DNA from: an uncultured bacterium
GTDB lineage: Bacteria > Bacillota > Clostridia > Oscillospirales > Oscillospiraceae
Assembly (NCBI GenBank): GCA_949286295.1
Contig: CASECK010000001.1
Coordinates: 1-6,736 of the forward strand
Length of the DNA: 6,736 bases
Reading direction: 5' to 3'
Positions 1 to 5,159 of this stretch are shown here, in pieces. The notes under the pieces were generated by a model. The model saw only the letters and a program-made list of their open reading frames with translations. It was not told the origin of the DNA and searched no databases. Position 1 is the first letter of the stretch. The number at the start of each line of letters is the position of its first letter. A program made the translations under genes and the position numbers.

Positions 1-71
1 CGCCCCTGCCGGGGCAACCGAAAAAGCCGGCATATAAAAATCAATTCAACAAAAAAGTGGGGGTGCGTTTC
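1..71 (+). other. Leader upstream of the response regulator with a small hairpin
   Basis: This is the intergenic stretch before the first gene, and its left end is cut by the window edge. Bases 2-15 form a small perfect hairpin (GCCCC, loop TGCC, GGGGC). No T-run follows it on the + strand, so it is not a convincing terminator for an upstream + strand gene. It could be the end of a larger structure or belong to a - strand terminator lying off-window. Bases 31-56 are AT-rich (catataaaaatcaattcaac). TATAAA at 33-38 resembles a -10 box, but no -35 match lies 16-18 bp upstream, so I do not call a promoter. GTGGGGGT at 57-64 is the probable, non-canonical ribosome binding site for the ATG at 72. 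Confidence 0.4.
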
Positions 72-764
72 ATGCCCAAGAAGGTCCTGATTGTGGAGGA
101 CGACGGCAACATCGCCGAGCTGCTCCACCTCTATCTGGAGAAAGAGGGGTTCGAAACCCGGGTGGCCAAAGACGGGGGCAAGGGAGTTGAGCTGTTTCGC
201 TCCTTCCAGCCCGACCTGGTGCTGCTGGACATCATGCTGCCCGTCATGGACGGCTGGGCCGTGCTGAAAAAGATTCGGGAGGCGGACAGGACCCCCGTCA
301 TCATGCTCACCGCCAAGGGGGAGACCCAGGACAAGGTCTCTGGCTTAGAGCAGGGGGCGGACGACTATATCGTCAAGCCCTTTGAGATGAAAGAGGTCTT
401 GGCCCGCATTCACGCCGTGCTGCGCCGCACCGCCGGGGAGGAGGAGCCCGCGGAGAAAAAGCTGAGCTTCGACAAGCTGGTCATCAACCTGGACTCCTAC
501 GAGCTGCTGGTGGACGGCCAGCGGGTGGACACCCCGCCCAAGGAGCTGGAGCTGCTGTTCCACCTGGCCTCCTCCCCCAACCGCGTGTTCACCCGCAATC
601 AGCTGCTGGACGAGGTGTGGGGCTTTGACTACTTCGGAGACAGCCGCACGGTGGATGTGCACATCAAGCGCCTGCGGGAAAAATTAGAGGGCGTCAGCGA
701 CCAGTGGCGGCTCAAAACCGTCTGGGGCGTGGGCTATAAGTTCGAACTGGGCGGCACCGGCTGA
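72..764 (+). CDS. OmpR-family two-component response regulator
   Basis: This 230-residue cytoplasmic DNA-binding response regulator is the output half of the two-component system whose kinase follows. The receiver domain (about residues 3-117) shows the full active site: acidic pair D10/D11, phospho-acceptor D53 in LLDIMLP, T80 in MLTA, and K102 in the KPF motif. A linker rich in E and K (about 121-130) leads to an OmpR/PhoB winged helix (about 131-226). Its recognition helix is near 191-205 (SRTVDVHIKRLREKL), and it ends with the usual VWGVGYKF wing. Length and architecture are normal. I chose the ATG at 72 because it begins directly at the receiver domain (MPKKVLIVEDD). An in-frame GTG at 57 would add five residues but overlaps the likely Shine-Dalgarno stretch. 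Kinase and protease genes follow on the same strand without a terminator, which suggests one operon. The target promoters cannot be read from the sequence, and the family name (for example CssR, VanR or WalR) cannot be fixed from sequence alone. Confidence 0.97.
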   Translation: MPKKVLIVEDDGNIAELLHLYLEKEGFETRVAKDGGKGVELFRSFQPDLVLLDIMLPVMDGWAVLKKIREADRTPVIMLTAKGETQDKVSGLEQGADDYIVKPFEMKEVLARIHAVLRRTAGEEEPAEKKLSFDKLVINLDSYELLVDGQRVDTPPKELELLFHLASSPNRVFTRNQLLDEVWGFDYFGDSRTVDVHIKRLREKLEGVSDQWRLKTVWGVGYKFELGGTG

Positions 765-778
765 CCTGGCCGCCGCCC
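749..778 (+). other. Stem-loop across the response regulator stop codon
   Basis: GGGCGGC at 749-755 pairs with GCCGCCC at 772-778. Inside it, CCGG (757-760) pairs with CC (765-766) and GG (768-769) across a one-base bulge, leaving loop CTGA. The TGA stop (762-764) lies in that loop region. No U-tract follows, so this is not a standard terminator. It could lower expression of the kinase relative to the regulator or mark an mRNA processing site, but in GC-rich DNA it may also be chance. Confidence 0.35.
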
Positions 779-796
779 CCCTTATCCAAACCAAGG

Positions 797-803
797 AAGG
801 AGG
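797..803 (+). promoter_or_regulatory. Ribosome binding site that fixes the TTG start of the kinase
   Basis: AAGGAGG at 797-803, inside AGGAAGGAGG, is a near-perfect anti-16S match that ends 8 nt before TTG at 812. The next in-frame ATG (842) has no such site and would remove the short basic N-terminus before the first membrane segment. TTG is therefore the best start. Confidence 0.85.
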
Positions 804-811
804 CGACCGCT

Positions 812-2248
812 TTGCGCTCCCTGTACCGGCGCCAGCTGACCATGATGGTCAGCATCATGATTTTGTCCTTTACCCTGCTGGGAGCGGCCTTTATGCTCCT
901 GTCCTACCGCTATATCATCGGCGAGACCCGGGATTCGGTGGAGCGCAACGCGGGCTATGTATCCGCTTTCACCTCCTCCTACTACCTCCAGAACCGGACC
1001 ATCCAGAGCCAGTATTACAGCAGCTATGTGGCCTCTCTGGCCATGATTTCCAACTCCCACATCATCATCGCCAACCCCGACGGAGAGATTCTCTACGCCA
1101 CCGACGGCCGCAACTTCTACACCTATCAGAACAACTACCTGCCAGACGCGCTGGTGAAGCAGGTGCTCCAGCGGGGCGCCTTTAACGGCATGACCAGTCT
1201 GGGGGGTATCTTCCCGGAGCGGCGGTATATGGCCGCCGCCCCCATTGTCACAGAGTTGGAGAACCTGTCCATGATTCAGGGCCTGGTGCTGGTGTCGGCG
1301 GACGCATCCAACCTGTCGGAGATGTGGTCGGCCACCGCCACCATCTTTTTCTTCTCCGCGGTGGTGGTGTTCCTCATCTCCGTCATCGCCAGCACCCTCA
1401 CCTCCGCCCACCAGGCCCGGCCCCTGAACGAGATGGCCGAGGCCGCCCGGAAATTCGGCCAGGGGGAGTTCGACGTCCGGGTCACCGGCTACGAGGGCCG
1501 GTGCGACGAAATCAGCACCCTGGCCGAGGCCTTTAACTCCATGGCCAACTCCCTGGAGAAGGTGGAGAGCCAGCGGGCTGACTTTATCGCCAACATCTCC
1601 CACGAGCTCAAGACCCCCATGACCACCATCGCCGGCTTCGCCGAGGGAATCCTGGACGGCACCATCCCCCCCGAGCGGCAGCGGGAATCCCTGGAGATTG
1701 TGGTGTCCGAGACCCGGCGGCTGTCCCGGCTGGTGCGCAAGATGCTGGACCTATCCCGGCTCAACGCCCTGGCGGAAAACGCCGTCACCGCCCAGGAGAC
1801 CTTCGACCTGACCGACGTGATGTCCCAGGTGCTCATCTCCTTAGAGAGCAAAATCACCGCCCGGAAGTTGGACGTGGATGTGCAGATGCCCGAGGAGAAG
1901 CTGATGGTCTGGGGCGACCCGGACGCCATCACCCAGGTGTGCTACAACCTGGTGGACAACGCGGCCAAGTTCGCCGCCCCGGGCACCACCATCACCGTCC
2001 AAATCACCAAGAAGGACGGCAAGGCCTATACCACCATCCGCGACCTGGGCGCCACCATTCCGCCGGACGAGCTGCCGCTGCTCTTCGACCGCTTCCACAA
2101 GGCGGACTACTCCCGCTCCATGGACCGGGAGGGGGTCGGCCTGGGCCTGTATATCGTCAAGACGATTCTGGGCAACCTGAAGGAAACCATCTCCGTGACC
2201 AGCGAGGACGGGGTGACGCAGTTCACCTTTACCCTCACGCTGGCCTGA
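812..2248 (+). CDS. Membrane sensor histidine kinase (HAMP-HisKA-HATPase_c)
   Basis: This 478-residue kinase is the partner of the regulator 47 bp upstream. The order is: short basic N-terminus; TM1 about 12-32; extracellular sensor about 35-172; TM2 about 174-195; HAMP about 196-250; HisKA with phospho-acceptor H264 in NISHELKTP; then the ATPase domain with N box NLVDNAAKF (379-387), F box LFDRFHKAD (424-432) and G2 box GVGLGLYIVK (441-450). The extracellular part has the strand pattern IIIANPDGEILYATDG (84-99), and later AAAPI and LVLVSAD. This fits a small extracellular Cache/PDC-type fold, but that fold assignment is inference and the ligand is unknown. The G1 box reads DLGATIP (411-417) where DxGxGI is usual, so its second glycine is replaced by T415. 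Other motifs are intact, so the protein is probably active and the change may be a subfamily trait. Start is TTG with a strong ribosome binding site. The gene ends 21 nt before the protease, consistent with one operon. Confidence 0.95.
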   Translation: MRSLYRRQLTMMVSIMILSFTLLGAAFMLLSYRYIIGETRDSVERNAGYVSAFTSSYYLQNRTIQSQYYSSYVASLAMISNSHIIIANPDGEILYATDGRNFYTYQNNYLPDALVKQVLQRGAFNGMTSLGGIFPERRYMAAAPIVTELENLSMIQGLVLVSADASNLSEMWSATATIFFFSAVVVFLISVIASTLTSAHQARPLNEMAEAARKFGQGEFDVRVTGYEGRCDEISTLAEAFNSMANSLEKVESQRADFIANISHELKTPMTTIAGFAEGILDGTIPPERQRESLEIVVSETRRLSRLVRKMLDLSRLNALAENAVTAQETFDLTDVMSQVLISLESKITARKLDVDVQMPEEKLMVWGDPDAITQVCYNLVDNAAKFAAPGTTITVQITKKDGKAYTTIRDLGATIPPDELPLLFDRFHKADYSRSMDREGVGLGLYIVKTILGNLKETISVTSEDGVTQFTFTLTLA

Positions 2249-2269
2249 TTTGACCCAGGGGAGGACTGC

Positions 2270-3511
2270 ATGGACAAACAAACTGACGGGCTCTGGAAGG
2301 GCGGCCCCTGGGAACAGCCCTCCCCGGCGTTCCCCGCGCCGCCCCCCATCCGCTTCTCCGCCCGGCGCCAACCGCCCCTCCTGCGCCCCAGGCGGCGGAA
2401 GCGGACGTGGCCATGGTTGGCCGGACTGGCCGGGCTCATCCTGCTCCTGTGCGCCCTGACCATCCTGCTGGAGCAGCAGCTGGCCCTCCGGGGGTCTTTT
2501 CGGGACTACTTCCCCTTCGCCGGGCAGGAGGAGTCCCTGCCCCTGGAGGATTCTCTCAGCGACGAACCCCCCTCCATCCCCCGGGCCGAGCCGGGGGATG
2601 TGGAGCTGACCATCCATCCCGCCGGGGGCGCCCCCCTGGAGCTGACCGGAATCTATGAGAAGAATCTCCCTTCCCTGGTGTCCATCACCTCTGACCATGG
2701 GCGCTTTTACAACACCGGCAGCGGCATCGTTCTCACCGGGGACGGCTACCTGCTCACCAACGCCCACGTGGTCGCCGGCGCCCGGGAGGTGAGCGTCCAG
2801 CTGTGGGACAACCGGGTCTTCTCCGCCAGCTGGGTCGGCTTTGACGCCAAAGAGGACCTGGCCGTGCTGAAAATCGACGCCCAGGGCCTGACCCCCGCGG
2901 AGTTTGGCGACTCCAACGCCCTGCGCATCGGCGAACCGGCCTACGCCCTGGGGGACTCCCTGGGCTACCGCGCCACCTTTACCGACGGCATCATCTCCGC
3001 CCTGGAGCGGGAGATGACAGTGGAGGGGGCCGATATGGTGCTGCTCCAGGCCAGCGCCGCCATCAACTTTGGCAACTCTGGCGGCCCGCTGCTCAACCAG
3101 TACGGGCAGGTGGTGGGGATCAACACCGTCAAAATCGTGACGGACGACGGGTCGGCCGAGGCCCTGGGCTTCGCCATCCCCTCCAGCCGGGTCAAGTACG
3201 TGGCCGACCGGCTCCTGGCCGGGCTGGAGGTGCGCACCGCCGCCTTCGGCTTCACCGTCAACACCGTGGAGGCGGAGGGGGGCGGCCTGGTGCTTCTGGA
3301 GGTGGACCCGGTCAGCGACGCCCACCGGCAGGGCCTGCTGCCCGGCGACGTCATCCTCCGGGCCGGCGGCCAGCCCATCCACAGCACCCAGGACCTGACC
3401 CGGCTCAAGCTGGCGCTGGGTCCGGGGGACACCGTCGCGCTCACCTGCCTGCGGGAGGGGGAGGAGTTCACCGTGGAGGTGGCTTTGATTGACGCGGAGC
3501 TGATTCCATAG
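2270..3511 (+). CDS. Membrane-anchored HtrA/DegP-type serine protease with PDZ domain
   Basis: This 413-residue surface quality-control protease (S1C family) is expected to degrade misfolded exported proteins outside the membrane. The cytoplasmic N-terminus (1-47) is rich in Pro and Arg. One TM segment follows (about 48-68), then an acidic, Pro-rich linker (about 80-120), the trypsin-like domain (about 128-320) and one PDZ domain (about 325-405). The catalytic triad is visible: H166 in TNAHVV, D196 in KEDLAVL, and S270 in FGNSGGPL. The C-terminal part of the protease domain has the usual GFAIPS. Length is typical of Gram-positive HtrA proteins with one PDZ. There is no cleavable signal peptide, so the TM serves as an N-in anchor. 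Start ATG 2270 has AGGGGAGG (2257-2264) 5 nt upstream. Being third in an operon with a two-component system suggests that pair controls it in response to envelope stress. That is an inference by analogy with CssRS and HtrA of Bacillus. Orthology to a named htrA/degP paralogue cannot be decided here. Confidence 0.95.
   Translation: MDKQTDGLWKGGPWEQPSPAFPAPPPIRFSARRQPPLLRPRRRKRTWPWLAGLAGLILLLCALTILLEQQLALRGSFRDYFPFAGQEESLPLEDSLSDEPPSIPRAEPGDVELTIHPAGGAPLELTGIYEKNLPSLVSITSDHGRFYNTGSGIVLTGDGYLLTNAHVVAGAREVSVQLWDNRVFSASWVGFDAKEDLAVLKIDAQGLTPAEFGDSNALRIGEPAYALGDSLGYRATFTDGIISALEREMTVEGADMVLLQASAAINFGNSGGPLLNQYGQVVGINTVKIVTDDGSAEALGFAIPSSRVKYVADRLLAGLEVRTAAFGFTVNTVEAEGGGLVLLEVDPVSDAHRQGLLPGDVILRAGGQPIHSTQDLTRLKLALGPGDTVALTCLREGEEFTVEVALIDAELIP
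2575..2600. repeat. 10-bp perfect inverted repeat inside the protease gene
   Basis: CATCCCCCGG (2575-2584) is the exact reverse complement of CCGGGGGATG (2591-2600), with a 6-base spacer GCCGAG. It encodes part of the linker between the membrane anchor and the protease domain (about residues 103-110), a region with weak protein constraint. A GGGGGCGCCCCC palindrome lies nearby at 2624-2635. The function is unknown, and composition alone may explain it. Confidence 0.6.
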
Positions 3512-3516
3512 GCCCC

Positions 3517-3552
3517 GGCGGCGCGGTGATGCCGCGCCGCCTTTTCTTTTTT
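3517..3552 (+). terminator. Rho-independent terminator of the kinase/protease operon
   Basis: GGCGGCGCGG (3517-3526) pairs perfectly with CCGCGCCGCC (3532-3541) around loop TGATG, followed by TTTTCTTTTTT (3542-3552). It starts 5 nt after the protease stop codon and is as clear an intrinsic terminator as sequence can show. It sets the 3' end of the 72-3511 operon. Confidence 0.95.
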
Positions 3553-3561
3553 CGGGCACTG

Positions 3562-3570
3562 TGGTACAAT
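3562..3570 (+). promoter_or_regulatory. Extended -10 promoter for the Nudix gene
   Basis: TGG followed by TACAAT (3562-3570) is a TGn-extended -10 element, with a -10 box one base from TATAAT. A 17-bp spacer would put the -35 at 3542-3547 (TTTTCT), a poor match lying in the U-tract of the preceding terminator. Extended -10 promoters tolerate a weak -35. Transcription should begin near 3577, leaving a leader of about 50 nt. Confidence 0.6.
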
Positions 3571-3582
3571 ACCCATAGCTTC

Positions 3583-3598
3583 CGCGGCGGTTGCCGCG
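3583..3598 (+). other. Small hairpin in the Nudix mRNA leader
   Basis: CGCGGC (3583-3588) pairs with GCCGCG (3593-3598) around loop GGTT, just inside the predicted 5' end of the mRNA. It leaves the ribosome binding site (3614-3620) free. It might protect the 5' end of the transcript or mean nothing; it is too small to suggest a riboswitch. Confidence 0.4.
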
Positions 3599-3628
3599 CA
3601 TCCGGACAGAGACGGGGGAGAGACGCCC

Positions 3629-4111
3629 ATGTTCAACACCACGCTGTGCTATATCCGCCGCGGGGAGGAGTACCTGATGCTCCACCGGGTCAAGAAAGAA
3701 AACGACCTCAACCGGGACAAGTGGATTGGAATCGGCGGCAAGTTCGAGGACAAGGAGAGCCCCGAGGACTGCCTGCTGCGCGAGGTCCGGGAGGAGACCG
3801 GCCTAACCCTCACCAGCTACCGCTACCGGGGGCTGGTCACCTTCGTGTCCGACCGCTGGCCCACCGAATATATGCACCTGTTTACCGCCGACGGCTTTAC
3901 CGGGCGCTTAAAGGAGTGCGACGAGGGGGTCCTGGAGTGGATTCCCCGGGACCGCCTGCTCCGCCTGCCCCACTGGGAGGGGGACGCCATCTTTCTGGAC
4001 CTCATCGCCGGGGAGGCCCCCTTCTTCTCCCTGAAGCTGCGCTATGTGGGGGACACCCTGGCCGAGGCCGTCCTGGACGGCAGGACCATCCAGGGAGGGC
4101 CTGAGGGGTGA
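3629..4111 (+). CDS. Nudix hydrolase, MutT/MTH1-like (probable 8-oxo-dGTP diphosphatase)
   Basis: This 160-residue cytoplasmic Nudix pyrophosphohydrolase probably cleaves oxidised purine nucleoside triphosphates to the monophosphate and pyrophosphate, keeping 8-oxo-G out of DNA. The Nudix box is complete: G37, E43, then REVREETGL at 51-59, matching GX5EX7REUXEEXGU with the metal-binding glutamates E52, E55 and E56. The first strand (TTLCYI), the WIGIGGKFED segment, the TEYMHLFTAD segment (79-88) and WEGDAIFL (116-123) follow the pattern I associate with MTH1-like clostridial members. This makes 8-oxo-dGTP a better guess than ADP-ribose or a diadenosine polyphosphate, but substrate choice in this superfamily is not reliably read from sequence. 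Start ATG 3629 has GGGGGAG (3614-3620) 8 nt upstream. The gene has its own promoter and is followed after 80 bp by a small gene with no terminator between them. Confidence 0.93.
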   Translation: MFNTTLCYIRRGEEYLMLHRVKKENDLNRDKWIGIGGKFEDKESPEDCLLREVREETGLTLTSYRYRGLVTFVSDRWPTEYMHLFTADGFTGRLKECDEGVLEWIPRDRLLRLPHWEGDAIFLDLIAGEAPFFSLKLRYVGDTLAEAVLDGRTIQGGPEG

Positions 4112-4191
4112 GCGCCATCCGCTCCGCCCCGGCCAGGCGCTGGCGCCGCGCTGTTCCACCGCCATCTTTCACCATGAAAAGGAGTGCTGAC

Positions 4192-4434
4192 ATGAAACCG
4201 GAATACGCCAATTCCTTCGCCATCCGCAAGGTGTCCGGCCAGGACGGCCAGGTGCTGGAGGTCACCCTGGACATCGCCTACAAGTATATGGAAACTGCCA
4301 TGACCGTCACCTCAAAAGGGCTGGAGAACGTGGCCACCCCCGCCGCCGACCCGGTGGCTTCCATCGTCATGAACCGCCAGAGCGCCCGCGCCCTGCGCAA
4401 CCTGCTCATCCAGACTCTGGGCGACGAGTGAACG
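4192..4434 (+). CDS. Small protein of unknown function (79 aa)
   Basis: I do not recognise this family with confidence. The coding frame runs from ATG 4192 through the TGA stop ending at 4431; the few bases beyond belong to the spacer. The start is supported by AAAAGGAG (4177-4184) 7 nt upstream. Longer starts (GTG 4108, overlapping the Nudix stop, and ATG 4174) lack such a site and add an Arg/Pro-rich stretch that looks non-coding. The protein appears soluble, with no signal peptide, membrane segment or cysteine. It begins MKPEYANSFAIRKV, has a probable second strand (QVLEVTLDIAY) and ends with a helix (RQSARALRNLLIQTL). The opening YAN, the two strands and the Ala/Leu-rich last helix weakly recall DUF3467-type small proteins, but I would not assign it. 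It probably shares the Nudix transcript and is closed by the hairpin at 4450-4483. No function can be inferred from this position. Confidence 0.72.
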
Positions 4435-4449
4435 CCCCGCACGCAGAAC

Positions 4450-4483
4450 AGCCCCCGCGCCCGTTTCCAAGGGCGCGGGGGCT
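4450..4483 (+). terminator. Strong hairpin, probable terminator of the Nudix unit
   Basis: AGCCCCCGCGCCC (4450-4462) pairs perfectly over 13 bp with GGGCGCGGGGGCT (4471-4483) around loop GTTTCCAA. The following bases (GGCGGTTTCCC) hold only three T's, so it is not a canonical U-tract terminator. Position just after a stop codon and before a new promoter supports a role in termination or 3'-end protection, possibly with leaky read-through. Confidence 0.65.
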
Positions 4484-4495
4484 GGCGGTTTCCCG

Positions 4496-4523
4496 GGAAG
4501 GGCGGCCGGTCCCCGGCCTTTCC
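4496..4523 (+). other. Second hairpin abutting the tetR promoter
   Basis: GGCCGG (4504-4509) and CCGGCC (4513-4518) form a tight stem with loop TCC. An outer GGAAG/TTTCC helix (4496-4500 with 4519-4523, one G-T pair) is separated from it by a three-base bulge. The right arm ends one base before the -35 box at 4525. It may back up the weak-tailed hairpin just upstream in insulating tetR from read-through. Confidence 0.4.
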
Positions 4524-4524
4524 G

Positions 4525-4553
4525 TTGACAAATGCTGGTCCAGGTCATATAAT
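4525..4553 (+). promoter_or_regulatory. Perfect consensus sigma-A promoter of the tetR-MATE operon
   Basis: TTGACA at 4525-4530 and TATAAT at 4548-4553 are both exact consensus boxes, separated by the optimal 17 bp. Transcription should start near 4560. So strong a core promoter in front of a TetR-family gene implies that expression is held down by repression, which fits the dyad that overlaps it. Confidence 0.93.
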
Positions 4554-4582
4554 AAACTTACTTATTGATAAAATTATTTATT
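4551..4582. promoter_or_regulatory. AT-rich interrupted dyad, probable TetR autoregulatory operator
   Basis: AATAAA (4551-4556) mirrors TTTATT (4577-4582), and TTAT (4562-4565) mirrors ATAA (4568-4571). Both pairs share the same centre at 4566.5, so this is one two-fold element with five-base non-symmetric gaps. TTATTG also recurs directly at 4562 and 4578. The element starts inside the -10 box, covers the expected start site and ends just before the ribosome binding site, where a bound repressor would block transcription. It is a low-GC island in GC-rich DNA. Binding by the adjacent regulator is inferred from the usual habits of divergent or self-regulated TetR genes. Confidence 0.55.
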
Positions 4583-4601
4583 GTTCTGGGAGGCGGTCTC
4601 C

Positions 4602-5159
4602 ATGCCGGCGAAAAAACAGGTCCCAAGGCAGGCCATTCTGGCCGCCTCTCTCAGCCTGCTGCGGGAGGGCGGGATGGAGGCCGTCAATCTCCAGGCGCTG
4701 ACCCGGCGGCTGAAGTGCTCCACCCAGCCGGTCTATCTGTCCTTTTCCGGCATGGACGAGCTGCGGGAGGAGACGGCGAAGGCCGCCCAGGCCTATTTCC
4801 TCCAATTCATGCAGGAGGACGGGGAGGAGGCCCCGTGCCTGTACGGGCTGCGGTACATTCGTTTTGCCCTGCAGGAGAGCCGGCTGTTCCAGTATCTCTT
4901 CATGCGCCCGCGGGCCTATGAGGAGATGAAGTCCGTGCTTCTGCCCATTATCGAGCGCTCTATGGACGGCCTGATGGCAACATACGGCATCAGCCGCCGG
5001 GAGGCGCACCGCTTCCACGACCAGCTGTGGGTATACGCCCACGGCATCGCGGCCATGGTGGCCACCGCCTACTGCGACTGGGATATGGAGACCGTCGCGC
5101 AAATGCTCCGGGACGCCAGGACCTATCTGGGCGTCCAATACGGGGGAGGCCGGCCATGA
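4602..5159 (+). CDS. TetR-family transcriptional regulator, probable repressor of the adjacent exporter
   Basis: This 185-residue regulator has an N-terminal TetR helix-turn-helix (about 7-55). The helices run RQAILAASLSLLREGG, then VNLQALTRRLKCSTQPVYLSF with the recognition helix around 38-47, then MDELREETAKA. The STQPVYLSF turn, with Q-P where many family members have GTLY, is typical of a clostridial subgroup. The C-terminal ligand-binding region (about 60-180) contains WVYAHGIAAM (143-152), which fits the WHG-type TetR C-terminal domain. Start ATG 4602 is chosen because GGGAGG (4588-4593) lies 8 nt before it; a TTG at 4581 would overlap the operator dyad and lacks a site. It is co-transcribed with the MATE gene, with stop and start overlapping. 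It is therefore likely an autorepressor released by a compound that the pump exports. The inducer is not evident. Confidence 0.93.
   Translation: MPAKKQVPRQAILAASLSLLREGGMEAVNLQALTRRLKCSTQPVYLSFSGMDELREETAKAAQAYFLQFMQEDGEEAPCLYGLRYIRFALQESRLFQYLFMRPRAYEEMKSVLLPIIERSMDGLMATYGISRREAHRFHDQLWVYAHGIAAMVATAYCDWDMETVAQMLRDARTYLGVQYGGGRP

Noticed and set aside
2..15. GCCCC/GGGGC hairpin as terminator of an upstream gene
   Set aside because: Only a 5-bp stem and no T-run downstream on the + strand; the upstream context is missing.
33..38. TATAAA as a -10 box for the first operon
   Set aside because: No acceptable -35 at 16-18 bp and no TGn extension, so it is not supportable as a promoter.
782..1603. 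273-codon open frame on the - strand opposite the kinase
   Set aside because: Its composition is dominated by G, H, V and Q with no domain pattern, and it overlaps the well-supported sensor and HAMP coding region, so it is a shadow frame.
1841..3685. 614-codon open frame on the - strand
   Set aside because: It lies antisense to the kinase and protease genes, which have complete motifs. The translation is Gly/Gln/Val-rich low-complexity sequence with no recognisable motif. Long antisense frames are expected in GC-rich coding DNA.
4108..4191. N-terminal extension of the 79-aa protein from GTG 4108, overlapping the Nudix stop
   Set aside because: The extra 28 residues are Arg/Pro-rich and without pattern. 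ATG 4192 has a strong ribosome binding site at ideal spacing, whereas GTG 4108 does not.
5027..5155. Longer start of the MATE gene inside tetR
   Set aside because: The added residues are tetR sequence in another frame (Arg/Gly/His-rich). The MATE fold and ribosome binding site both fit the ATG at 5156.
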